Shown here: positions 54,969 to 64,000 of the stretch, piece by piece | Layout: each line of letters opens with the position of its first letter | Position numbering within the stretch: position 1 is the stretch's first letter | Assembly: GCF_002833405.1 (NCBI RefSeq) | Contig: NZ_CP025135.1 | Coordinates: forward strand, 1,283,501-1,347,500 | Length of the DNA stretch: 64,000 nucleotides | Direction of reading: 5' to 3' | Source of the DNA: Planococcus sp. MB-3u-03 | GTDB lineage: Bacteria; Bacillota; Bacilli; Bacillales_A; Planococcaceae | Position numbers and translations under genes: made by a program | Notes under the pieces: generated by a model | Databases searched by the model: none | What the model saw: the letters and a program-made list of their open reading frames with translations, nothing else | Told to the model about the DNA's origin: nothing

Positions 54969-55265
54969 GGACTGCATTTCTTAAAAGAAATGCAGTCCAG
55001 AGTGTTAAAGAAGTCTATTAATACGTCATGAATTAAAATGGGATGATCTTTTCGACATTCAAAATCAATGAGCTATTTAAGTATTTGAGAAGTGTTCGCT
55101 CGACTCCGGTGGATCAGCGAGACGACCTGAGACCCCGCAAGACGCGCAGCAGATGAGGAGGCTTGGGCGCGAGCCCACGGAAAGCGAGCGATAAGCTTCT
55201 GGAAAATACGGCTTTTACCTTTCTAGACAAGCTGGACTGCATTTCAAAAAGAAATGCAGTTTTTC
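54969..55265. repeat. Intergenic structured element bounded by two like hairpins
   Basis: About 300 bases without a gene. The left hairpin GGACTGCATTTC (54969-54980) / GAAATGCAGTCC (54987-54998) recurs at the right as ACTGCATTTC (55236-55245) / GAAATGCAGT (55251-55260). Between them, 55096-55191 folds: TCGCTCG / CGAGCGA outer stem (55096-55102, 55185-55191), CCG(G)TGG / CCACGG next, and a GGCTTG GGCG CGAGCC hairpin (about 55160-55175). The GC-rich core sits in an AT-rich surround. Confidence 0.7.
55236..55265 (+). terminator. Terminator at the right end of the intergenic element
   Basis: ACTGCATTTC / GAAATGCAGT with an AAAAA loop and TTTTC tail. Confidence 0.82.
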
Positions 55266-55304
55266 TTTACGGCAGCCGAAATTTTTGTAAGGTATAGAAA
55301 GATT

Positions 55305-55319
55305 AGTGGTCAGACCACT
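55305..55319 (+). promoter_or_regulatory. FadR-type operator before the GntR gene
   Basis: AGTGGTC A GACCACT is a perfect 7-bp inverted repeat. Its core TGGTCAGACCA fits the FadR-subfamily GntR consensus TNGTNNNACNA. It follows a TATAGA -10-like box (55293-55298) and precedes the SD by about 15 bases, so binding should block the regulator's own transcript and accDA. Confidence 0.72.
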
Positions 55320-55347
55320 TTCAAAAATGGAAACAAAAGGAGTTTTC

Positions 55348-56012
55348 ATGAATCAGCCAAAACGCTATTTAAATATTGTAAGTGAAATGCGGGACATGAT
55401 TCGGGAACAGAACATTCGGCCGGGCGACCGGATCCCTTCCGAACGGGAGTTGGCTGAAAAGTTGGCGGTCGGGCGTTCGACGATCCGAAGCGCCCGCAGC
55501 CTGGAATTGCTGGGGCTTATCGAAACCCGGCGAGGGAAGGGACATTTTAGCTGACCCGAGAAAGCATCGGCTCGTCGAATTGCTGGCGACCTTCATTTTG
55601 CAGGACAATAAAACCTTGGAAGATGTGCGGGAGACGATGTGCATACACGAAACCGCGGCAATCCAGGCCATCTGCGCAAGCGATGCGTCCAAACTTCCGG
55701 TATGGGAAAGTTTACGTGAGCGGCTTGATGGGGATGAATTCATAAGGGAAGACTTTGTCCGCGAATTGATGGTGCTGTCCGGCAACCGCCTGTCGCTGAA
55801 AATTTGGTTCTTATTAAAACAATATGGGGCAACCCTTATGACGGCGAAGTCATGCCGGAAGAGAGACCCTTGCTGAAAACATCCTGCAGGCGATCGAGCA
55901 GCAGGATGCCGAAACGGCCATCCGGGAGTTTAAAGCCTGGAGCAGCGTCTTAATTAAAGGAGAGATGCACAATGGCAATGATACGAGATATATTCAAGCG
56001 AAAACGAGATGA
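55348..56012 (+). CDS. FadR-subfamily GntR transcriptional regulator (frame breaks)
   Basis: About 222 residues after four bases are added (two near 55545-55552, then 55829, 55879). N-terminal winged helix: YLNIVSEMRDMIREQNIRPG, RIPSERELAEKLAVGRSTIR, LELLGLIETRRGKGTFLADP; C-terminal all-helical FCD-like domain (LEDVRETMCIHETAAIQAIC). SARSLELLG lacks one residue against the usual ALRSLELLG. The end is uncertain: the frame reads to 56012, inside accD, but one more missing T would stop it near 55953. It lies directly ahead of accD behind a FadR-type operator, so control of acetyl-CoA carboxylase is the likely job. Confidence 0.8.
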
Positions 56013-56849
56013 AAAGAAGCGACGATCCCTTCCAAAGCGGCAAAAGATGTGCCGGAGGGCTTGATGACGAAATGCCCGAACTGCAAGCACATCACCTTGA
56101 CGAAGGAATTGGAGAATTTGGGCAAAGTATGCCCGAAATGCGACCATCATTTCAAGATGACGGCACGTGAACGAATCGCCCACCTGTTAGACGATTCAAG
56201 CTTTGATTCGGTAGACGATCATTTGAAGTCTGAAAACCCGCTGAATTTCCCGGGATACAGCGAAAAGTCCAGGCCGACAGTGAAAAACCGGCTTGAACGA
56301 AGCCGTTCTCACGGGGACTGGAGCAATCAATGGCCAGCAAGTGGTCGTGGCCGTAATGGATTCGCATTTCCGTATGGGCTCGATGGGCTCAGTGGTCGGC
56401 GAGAAAATCACGCGTGCTGTCGAGTTGGCCACTAAATTGAAAGTGCCATTTTGATCTTTACAGCAAGCGGTGGAGCGCGCATGCAAGAAGGCGTGCTGTC
56501 GCTGATGCAGATGGCGAAAACGAGTGTTGCATTAAAACGTCATTCGAATGAAGGCCTATTGTTCGTATCGATCTTGACGCATCCGACGACTGGCGGCGTA
56601 TCTGCGAGCTTTGCTTCTGTCGGCGATATCAATTTGGCGGAACCGAAAGCATTGATCGGCTTTGCAGGGCGGCGCGTCATCGAACAGACTGTGCGCGAGA
56701 AATTGCCGGAAGACTTCCAGACGGCGGGAATTTTGCTTGACCATGGCCAGCTCGATGCGGTCGTGCATCGCTCTAAAATGCGCGAGACGCTGTCGACTAT
56801 TGTGCAATTGCATGTGAAAGGGCTGGATCCGATGCCTAAAAGAAAATGA
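55972..56849 (+). CDS. accD: Acetyl-CoA carboxylase carboxyltransferase subunit beta (four frame breaks)
   Basis: 293 residues after four bases are restored (near 56021, 56265, 56284 and 56443). Start ATG 55972 with [21 protein letters not shown]. Zinc finger CPNCKHITL...CPKCDHHF, then the carboxyltransferase core: [46 protein letters not shown]. With AccA it moves the carboxyl group from biotin to acetyl-CoA to make malonyl-CoA. Its stop overlaps the accA start (ATGA). Confidence 0.92.
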
Positions 56850-57795
56850 AGACGATGGCGTTTGAAGAACCTTTGATTGAATTAAGAAAAAGATTTCAGA
56901 ATTGAAGGAATATACGAAAACGGCGGATGTCGATCTTAGTTCGGAAATCACTTCTTTAGAAGAACGTTTTGCAAAACTCGAGGAAGAAATCTATGAGAAC
57001 ATGAAACCATGGGATCGCGTTCAAGTGGCGCGCCATCCGGAACGCCCGACGACTTTGGATTATTTGCCACTCGTCTTCAAGGATTTTATCGAACTGCACG
57101 GCGACCGTGTCTACGGAGACGATGAGGCGATCATCGGCGGCATCGGGAGTTTTGAAGGGCAGCCGGTGACGATCATCGGCCATCAGCGCGGCAAGGATAC
57201 GAAAGAAAACGTCCGCCGCAATTTCGGCATGCCGCATCCTGAAGGCTACCGGAAAGCTTTACGCTTGATGAAGCAGGCAGAGAAATTCGGCCGTCCGGTC
57301 ATTTGCCTGATCGATACGAAAGGCGCTTACCCGGGAAGAGCTGCAGAAGAACGCGGGCAAAGTGAAGCGATCGCCCGCAACCTTGTGGAGATGGCCGGGC
57401 TTGAAGTGCCGGTGCTGTCGATCGTCATCGGGGAAGGCGGAAGCGGCGGGGCACTCGCGCTTGGCGTCGGCAACCAGATCTTGATGCTTGAAAACTCGAC
57501 GTTCTCGGTCATTTCGCCTGAAGGAGCGGCATCGATCCTATGGAAAGATGCGGCGCTTGCGAAAACTGCTGCGGAAGCCATGAAGATCACGGCGCCCGAT
57601 CTTTTGGAGATGGGCATCATCGAGCATATGATTCCCGAAGTACGCGGCGGCGCGCATCACGATACCGCCCGCCAAGCACAATTGATCAGCGGCGCAATCC
57701 GTTATTCATTGAAGGAATTGGAAGGCTTGAGCGCACAACAATTGATTTCACAGCGCTATGAGAAATTCAGGGCAATCGGTGTTTTCACAGAATAA
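56846..57795 (+). CDS. accA: Acetyl-CoA carboxylase carboxyltransferase subunit alpha (one frame break)
   Basis: 316 residues. The N-terminal coiled part reads [20 protein letters not shown] once one A is added in the run near 56886-56890; after that the frame is clean. Core: [81 protein letters not shown]. The start is ATG 56846 (overlap with accD) or ATG 56855. Ends at a terminator, so the unit is regulator-accD-accA. Confidence 0.95.
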
Positions 57796-57800
57796 AAATC

Positions 57801-57826
57801 AGGCCGCGTAAAGCGGCCTTTTTATT
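57801..57826 (+). terminator. Terminator after accA
   Basis: AGGCCGC (57801-57807) / GCGGCCT (57813-57819), 5-nt loop, TTTTATTTTT tail. Confidence 0.9.
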
Positions 57827-57905
57827 TTTCGGAATTCAATAAAAAACGCATGCTGAACAGGAGTTATGGACTGACAGCGCAAGCCCTGCGTGGTAAGGTG
57901 AATAA

Positions 57906-58895
<990 letters not shown>

Positions 58896-58903
58896 ACAGT
58901 TAA

Positions 58904-60673
58904 TTGAGTGAGTCTATTGAGAAAACGAAAATCGTCTGCACAATCGGGCCGGCAAGTGAATCACCGGAAGTACTAGAACAATTGATGAAAGCGGGCATGA
59001 ACGTTGCCCGTCTGAACTTCTCGCACGGCGACCACGAGGAGCATGCCTTGCGCATCAAGCGCATCCGCGAAGCTTCAGAGAAGACTGGCATCACAGTAGG
59101 GATTCTTTTGGATACAAAAGGCCCGGAAATCAGAACTCATAAAATGGAAAATGATTCCATCGAACTCGAAACTAATCAGGAAATCACGATTTCCATGACA
59201 GAAGTGCTGGGCACAAAAGAAATGTTTTCGATCACGTATGAAAAACTGATTGAAGATGTCCATGAAGGCTCGATGATTTTGCTGGATGATGGATTGATCG
59301 AATTGCGCGTTACAAGCATCGATAAAGAACGCGGCCAAATCCATACGGTCGTTGAAAATGCCGGTACATTGAAAACGAAAAAAGGCGTTAACGTTCCAGG
59401 CGTATCCGTTCAATTGCCAGGAATCACTGAGAAAGACGCGGCTGATCTTTTATTCGGCATTGAACAGGATGTCGACTTCGTCGCTGCATCATTTGTTCGC
59501 AGACGTTCAGATGTTATGGAAATCCGCAGCTTGCTGGAGAAAAATGGCGGATCTCATATCCAAATCATTCCGAAAATCGAAAACCAGGAAGGCGTCGATA
59601 ACTTGGATGAAATCATCATGGTTTCAGACGGCCTGATGGTTGCACGTGGAGATCTTGGTGTAGAAATTCCTGCAGAAGAAGTGCCGATTGTTCAAAAGTC
59701 GATGATAAACAAATGCAATAGTGCAGGGAAGCCGGTAATTACGGCGACTCAAATGCTGGATTCCATGCAGCGCAACCCGCGCCCGACACGCGCAGAAGCA
59801 AGCGATGTCGCGAATGCCATTTTTGACGGCACGGATGCAATTATGCTATCAGGCGAAACGGCAGCAGGGCTTTATCCGGTAGAATCAGTCGAAACGATGC
59901 ACCGCATTGCAGAGACAACGGAAGCTGCACTTGACCATAAACAAATCGTTTCCAACCGCCGCAAAGAAAAAGAATCGAATATGACAGAAGCGATCGGACA
60001 GGCAGTTGCATACACCGCGCTTAACTTGCGCGTGCAGGCAATTTTAGCGCCGACCGAAAGCGGCCAAACGGCTAAAATGATTTCGAAATACCGTCCAGGT
60101 TCGCCAGTCATTGCAGTGACATCAACTGCACGGACTGCACGCAAACTGACTTTGATCTGGGGCGTTCAGCCGATTGTTGGAACACGCGTTGAATCGACAG
60201 ATGAAATGCTTGATGTCGCAGTGGTAGAAGCGCTTAAGCACGGCTTGATCAAGCACGGTGACCTTGTCATCATCACAGCGGGCGTTCCAGTTGGTGAAGC
60301 AGGAACAACCAACTTGATGAAGCTGCGCGTCATCGGCGACATCTTGGCGAAAGGGCAAGGCATCGGCAAGAGCGTCGGCTTCGGCGAAGCAGTGGTTGTG
60401 CGCAATGCTGAAGAAGCATTGGCAATGGACACCGAAGGCAAAATCATCGTCACTTACGGTACTGACCGCGACATGATGGACGCCATCAATAATTGTGCAG
60501 GCATCGTGACTGAAGAAGGCGGTTTGACAAGCCACGCAGCAGTAGTGGGGTTAAGCCTTGGGATTCCGGTAATCGTCGGCGTCAAAGATGCAGTGACGAA
60601 AGTCGAATCCGGCCAGGATATCACGATCGATGCAGATGCCGGCGTCATTTATCACGGTCATGCAAGTGTATAA
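58904..60673 (+). CDS. pyk: Pyruvate kinase with C-terminal PEP-utilizer domain
   Basis: 589 residues. TIM-barrel core: [67 protein letters not shown]-terminal extra domain ([20 protein letters not shown]) as in Bacillus and Geobacillus. It makes ATP and pyruvate from PEP. Odd: the TTG start at 58904 has no ribosome site. An alternative is TTG 58917 giving [11 protein letters not shown] if one A is missing in the run at 58921-58924, with TTGAGTGAG as a weak site. The rest of the frame is clean. Confidence 0.95.
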   Translation: MSESIEKTKIVCTIGPASESPEVLEQLMKAGMNVARLNFSHGDHEEHALRIKRIREASEKTGITVGILLDTKGPEIRTHKMENDSIELETNQEITISMTEVLGTKEMFSITYEKLIEDVHEGSMILLDDGLIELRVTSIDKERGQIHTVVENAGTLKTKKGVNVPGVSVQLPGITEKDAADLLFGIEQDVDFVAASFVRRRSDVMEIRSLLEKNGGSHIQIIPKIENQEGVDNLDEIIMVSDGLMVARGDLGVEIPAEEVPIVQKSMINKCNSAGKPVITATQMLDSMQRNPRPTRAEASDVANAIFDGTDAIMLSGETAAGLYPVESVETMHRIAETTEAALDHKQIVSNRRKEKESNMTEAIGQAVAYTALNLRVQAILAPTESGQTAKMISKYRPGSPVIAVTSTARTARKLTLIWGVQPIVGTRVESTDEMLDVAVVEALKHGLIKHGDLVIITAGVPVGEAGTTNLMKLRVIGDILAKGQGIGKSVGFGEAVVVRNAEEALAMDTEGKIIVTYGTDRDMMDAINNCAGIVTEEGGLTSHAAVVGLSLGIPVIVGVKDAVTKVESGQDITIDADAGVIYHGHASV

Positions 60674-60695
60674 GTAAAGAAAGTTTGGAGGTCGA

Positions 60696-61091
60696 TTGAC
60701 TATTATGATGAAGTGGATCTTTCTGGCATTGGTGATCGTACCGACTCTTGAGCTTGCGATTTTGATCTGGGCAGGCGGGCAGATCGGGTTCTTCTGGACA
60801 CTCGCCTTGATTGTGGCGACTGGATTGCTCGGGGCTTTCTTGGCAAAACGCCAAGGGCTGAAAGCGATCCGTGATATCCAATCGAGCATGAACCAGATGC
60901 AGCCGCCGGGCGACCGCCTGATTGGCGCAGCCTTTATTTTGGTCGGCGGTACATTGCTGCTGACGCCTGGATTTATTTCAGATGCAGTCGGGTTCAGCTT
61001 ATTGTTCACCCCGACGCAAAAACTTTACAAGCCTCTCGTTTATCGGATGCTTCAGAAGAAGATGAAAAATACCCGGATTATCGTAGGATAA
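60696..61091 (+). CDS. fxsA: FxsA family membrane protein
   Basis: 131 residues with membrane segments WIFLALVIVPTLELAILIW, GFFWTLALIVATGLLGAFLA, and a C-terminal pair (GAAFILVGGTLLLTPGFISD), the FxsA/YtzA layout. E. coli FxsA relieves F-factor exclusion of phage T7 when overproduced; the normal role is unknown. Start TTG 60696 is four bases after GGAGG; ATG 60705 is 13 bases away. Follows pyk as in Bacillus. Confidence 0.88.
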   Translation: MTIMMKWIFLALVIVPTLELAILIWAGGQIGFFWTLALIVATGLLGAFLAKRQGLKAIRDIQSSMNQMQPPGDRLIGAAFILVGGTLLLTPGFISDAVGFSLLFTPTQKLYKPLVYRMLQKKMKNTRIIVG

Positions 61092-61131
61092 TTCCGGGTT
61101 CATTCATCATAAGGCAATCGTTTTAAATTTT

Positions 61132-61145
61132 ACCAAGCGTTTTCA
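61132..61145 (+). promoter_or_regulatory. Partial cre site upstream of citZ
   Basis: ACCAAGCGTTTTCA matches the cre consensus except for the first two bases (AC for TG). It abuts the -35 box of citZ. Confidence 0.5.
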
Positions 61146-61174
61146 TTCACAAATTGTACAAAGTTGATTATAAT
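61146..61174 (+). promoter_or_regulatory. SigA promoter of citZ-icd-mdh
   Basis: TTCACA (61146-61151), 17-base spacer, perfect TATAAT (61169-61174). Leader about 90 bases. Confidence 0.78.
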
Positions 61175-61273
61175 GACTAGGTAAGTCCATTTACGGAAAA
61201 GTGCATGAAAGCAGATGGCTCATTATTCTGTCTTTTTGGAATGATGAAGTAGAATGTAGAAGGAGAGATTTAC

Positions 61274-62383
61274 ATGACATCATCAAAAGGTTTAGAAGGT
61301 GTAGTCGCAACACAATCGGCGATCAGCTCGATCATCGATGATACCCTTACATACGTCGGCTACAATATCGACGATCTGGCGGACAACGCCAGCTTCGAAG
61401 AAGTGATCTACCTCTTGTGGCACCAGCGTTTGCCGAAGGCAGACGAACTAGCAGAGCTGAAACAGCAGCTTGCTGACAACATGGCGGTACCGCAAGCGGT
61501 GCTTGACCACTTCAAGACATACGACATCAAACACGTCCATCCAATGGCGGCACTGCGCACAGCGGTCTCCATGCTCGGCCTCTTCGACGAAGAAGCGGAA
61601 GTGATGGAAGATGCGGCGAACTACCGCAAAGCGATCAAAATCCAGGCGAAGATCTCGACGCTCGTGACGGCATTCGGCCGCATCCGCGCCGGCAAAGAAC
61701 CGATCCAGCCGAAAACGGATTACAGCTTCGCGGCGAACTTCCTGTACATGCTATCTGGCGAAGAGCCAAAAGACATCGAAGTCGAAGCGTTCAATAAAGC
61801 GCTTGTACTTCACGCCGACCACGAACTGAATGCTTCGACGTTCACGGCGCGTGTCGCAGTCGCGACCTTGTCTGACGTCTATTCCGGCGTGACGGCAGCG
61901 ATCGGCGCCTGAAAGGCCCGCTACACGGCGGCGCCAACGAGCAAGTCATGAAGATGCTTACAGAAATCGGGTCCGTCGAGAACGTCGAACCGGTCATCAA
62001 AGAAAACTGGCGAACAAAGAGAAAATCATGGGCTTCGGCCACCGCGTCTACCAAAAAGGCGACCCGCGCGAAGCATTTGCGTGAAATGTCGCAAAGCTCA
62101 CAGAGCTTCGCGGCGAATCGAAATGGTATGACATGTCCGTGAAAATCGAAGAATTGGTGACCAGCGAAAACCGCTTCCGCCAAACGTCGATTTCTATTCG
62201 GCTTCGGTCTATCACTCGTTGAACATCGAGCATGACTTGTTCACGCCGATCTTCGCGGTATCCCGTGCGTCGGGCTGGCTCGCGCACATCCTAGAGCAAT
62301 ACTCGAACAACCGCTTGATCCGCCCGCGTGCGGAATACATCGGGCCTGGCATGCAGACCTATGTGCCGGTTGAAGAACGTTAA
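61274..62383 (+). CDS. citZ: Citrate synthase (five frame breaks)
   Basis: 371 residues after restoring six bases at five places: near 61909 ([13 protein letters not shown] restored), 62008 ([12 protein letters not shown]), 62068 (two bases, DPRAKHL), 62094 ([10 protein letters not shown]) and 62168 ([14 protein letters not shown]). Catalytic residues: His of PLHGGA, His of GFGHRVY and Asp of VDFYSAS. It condenses acetyl-CoA with oxaloacetate. ATG 61274 follows AGAAGGAGAG. First gene of the citZ-icd-mdh TCA operon. Confidence 0.93.
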
Positions 62384-62461
62384 TTCAGGCAATACAATAA
62401 AATTTGATGGGGCTGACACAATGTGCAGCCCTATGACTTTGAACTCAGGAGGAACTTACAC

Positions 62462-63727
62462 ATGACGAACGGCGAAAAATCTCAGTAGAAAATGGCGTCT
62501 TGAACGTCCCTAACAATGCAGTCATCCCATTCATTATCGGTGACGGAACTGGACCGGATATCTGGAACGCAGCTTCACGCGTATTGGAAGAATCGGTAAA
62601 CAAAGCTTATAACGGCGAAAATCAATCGTCTGGAAAGAAGTTTTGGCTGGCCAAAAGCTTTCGACGAAACTGGCGAATGGCTTCCAGAAGAAACTCTTAA
62701 CGTTATCCGCGAATACTTGATCGCAATCAAAGGGCCTCTTACTACGCCAATCGGCGGCGGTATCCGTTCATTGAACGTGGCACTTCGCCAAGAGCTTGAC
62801 CTATACACTTGCTTGCGTCCTGTACGTTATTTCGAAGGCGTGCCTTCACCAGTTAAACGCCCTGAAGATACTGACATGGTCATCTTCCGTGAAAACACTG
62901 AAGATATCTACGCTGGTATCGAATACGCTAACGGCAGCGACGAAGTGAAAAAATTGATCTCATTCCTTACTGACGAAATGGGCGTCAAAAACATCCGCTT
63001 CCCTGAATCATCAGGTATCGGCATCAAACCGATTTCTGAAGAAGGAACAAAACGTTTGGTACGTGCTGCTATCAACTACGCGTTGACTGAAGGCCGCGAT
63101 TCCGTAACGCTTGTACACAAAGGGAACATCATGAAGTTCACTGAAGGAGCTTTCAAAAACTGGGGCTATGAAGTGGCTGAGCAAGAATTCGGCGACAAAG
63201 TCTTCACGTGGAACGAATACGATGCAATCAAAGACGAAAAAGGAACAGATGCTGCGAACAAAGCGCAAGAAGATGCTTTGGCTTCAGGCAAAATCCTTGT
63301 TAAAGATTCCATCGCTGATATCTTCCTTCAGCAGATCCTTACACGTCCAAGCGAGTTCGATGTTGTTGCAACAATGAACTTGAACGGCGACTATATTTCT
63401 GATGCACTTGCTGCGCAAGTCGGCGGAATCGGAATTGCACCTGGCGCGAACATCAACTACGACACAGGACACGCAATCTTCGAAGCGACTCACGGTACGG
63501 CTCCGAAATATGCTGGACTAGATAAAGTAAACCCATCTTCTGTTATCCTTTCAGGCGTCTTGATGCTTGAGCATCTTGGCTGGACAGAAGCTGCGAAGTT
63601 GATTACATCTTCTATGGAAAAAACGATCGCGTCTAAAGTTGTCACTTATGACTTCGCTCGTCTAATGGACGGCGCTACAGAAGTGAAAACATCTGCATTC
63701 GCTGATGAGCTAATTAAAAACATGTAA
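62462..63727 (+). CDS. icd: Isocitrate dehydrogenase, NADP type (three frame breaks at the 5' end)
   Basis: 422 residues after three added A residues (near 62479, 62621 and 62655). Start [51 protein letters not shown] (alone), and the phosphorylatable-serine region [33 protein letters not shown] and [13 protein letters not shown] bind metal and NADP. It makes 2-oxoglutarate. ATG 62462 follows AGGAGGAAC. Codon use is more biased and AT-richer at third positions than in neighbours, as expected for a highly expressed gene. Confidence 0.95.
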
Positions 63728-63731
63728 AATG

Positions 63732-63757
63732 AAAGAGGAGGCTTCTGCCTCCTCTTT
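63732..63757 (+). terminator. Hairpin between icd and mdh
   Basis: AAAGAGGAGGC (63732-63742) / GCCTCCTCTTT (63747-63757), TTCT loop, weak T-tail (GTTGT). Probably a partial terminator lowering mdh. Confidence 0.75.
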
Positions 63758-63789
63758 GTTGTATCATCCGACGGAAAGGGGAGTTTTTC

Positions 63790-64000
63790 ATGACATTCAA
63801 ACGCAAAAAGATTTCGGTAATCGGTTCTGGATTCACAGGCGCCACGACAGCATTCCTGCTGGCGCAGAAAGAATTGGGGGATGTCATCATCGTTGATATT
63901 CCTGCAATGGAAGATCCGGCCAAAGGAAAAGCGCTGGATATGGCGGAAGCAGCGCCTGTGTTGAATTTTGATGCACATATTACAGGAACTTCGGATTACG
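63790..64000 (+). CDS. mdh: Malate dehydrogenase, N-terminal part
   Basis: First 70 residues of an LDH-like malate dehydrogenase, cut by the window end. NAD-binding [16 protein letters not shown] glycine motif, [20 protein letters not shown] with the NAD-ribose Asp, and HITGTSDY. It oxidises malate to oxaloacetate for citrate synthase. ATG 63790 follows AAAGGGGAG. Third gene of citZ-icd-mdh. Confidence 0.93.
   Translation, partial: MTFKRKKISVIGSGFTGATTAFLLAQKELGDVIIVDIPAMEDPAKGKALDMAEAAPVLNFDAHITGTSDY

Noticed and set aside
55021..55100. C-terminal extension of DnaE to 55031
   Set aside because: One reading frame continues through the left hairpin of the repeat, but a missing A at 54934-54937 gives a normal stop near 54940.

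Overview
The window looks like a low-GC Gram-positive chromosome, most likely a member of the Planococcaceae (Planococcus/Planomicrobium group). This rests on Bacillus-type gene content and order (the ytlR-trmB-ytnP-ytoP-ytpPQR-sftA-murC-ytxGHJ-aroA-ccpA-acuCBA/acsA-tyrS-rpsD-hisJ-ezrA-nifZ-thiI-ytcI-sppA-yteJ-tpx-ytxK ... ytkL-ytoI-ytpI-nrnA-dnaE-accDA-pfkA-pyk-fxsA-citZ-icd-mdh backbone of B. subtilis), strong AGGAGG ribosome sites, SigB-like promoters, T-box and preQ1 leaders, and a GC content near one half. Sporulation genes that interrupt this order in B. subtilis (ytrIH between nrnA and dnaE; ytfIJ between yteJ and tpx) are not there, which fits a non-spore-forming lineage. The genus is an inference.

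Layout. 1-14 kb: end of D-alanine transaminase, RNA and tRNA modification (thpR, trmB), a lipid kinase, a lactonase-like MBL enzyme, an M42 aminopeptidase, the ytpPQR-sftA run, murC, and the SigB-type ytxGHJ stress operon. 14-21 kb: aroA(G)-ccpA, then acuABC divergent from acsA (acetyl-CoA synthetase and its acetylation control), with a cre site in the acsA start. 21-30 kb: a class A PBP, T-box-controlled tyrS, a stress protein, a cobalamin-binding-like protein, rpsD with a structured leader, a methionine gamma-lyase-like enzyme and free-methionine sulfoxide reductase. 30-42 kb: hisJ, ezrA, cysteine desulfurase-thiI, an acyl-CoA synthetase, a RarD/EamA transporter, sppA, yteJ, tpx, ytxK, a Usp and a YjdM protein. 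42-49 kb: the preQ1-riboswitch-controlled queCDE operon, a medium-chain reductase, a second Usp, ald, an M24 peptidase and ytkL. 49-64 kb: ytoI, ytpI, nrnA, dnaE, an intergenic structured repeat, a FadR-type regulator with accDA, then pfkA-pyk-fxsA-citZ-icd-mdh (glycolysis into the TCA cycle). Carbon flow links much of the window: CcpA and its candidate cre sites (acsA, the methionine lyase gene, citZ) sit among the acetate, glycolysis and citrate genes.

Data quality matters here. I count about 42 frame breaks in 16 otherwise intact, conserved genes. Every one can be repaired by adding one or two bases, mostly in short homopolymers, and after repair every gene reaches its normal family length. 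They cluster at 37.0-37.7, 54.6-56.9 and 61.9-62.7 kb. The best reading is deletion-biased sequence error, so I annotate these genes as whole, with the breaks noted, rather than as pseudogenes. No rRNA, tRNA, CRISPR array, insertion sequence or prophage was seen.
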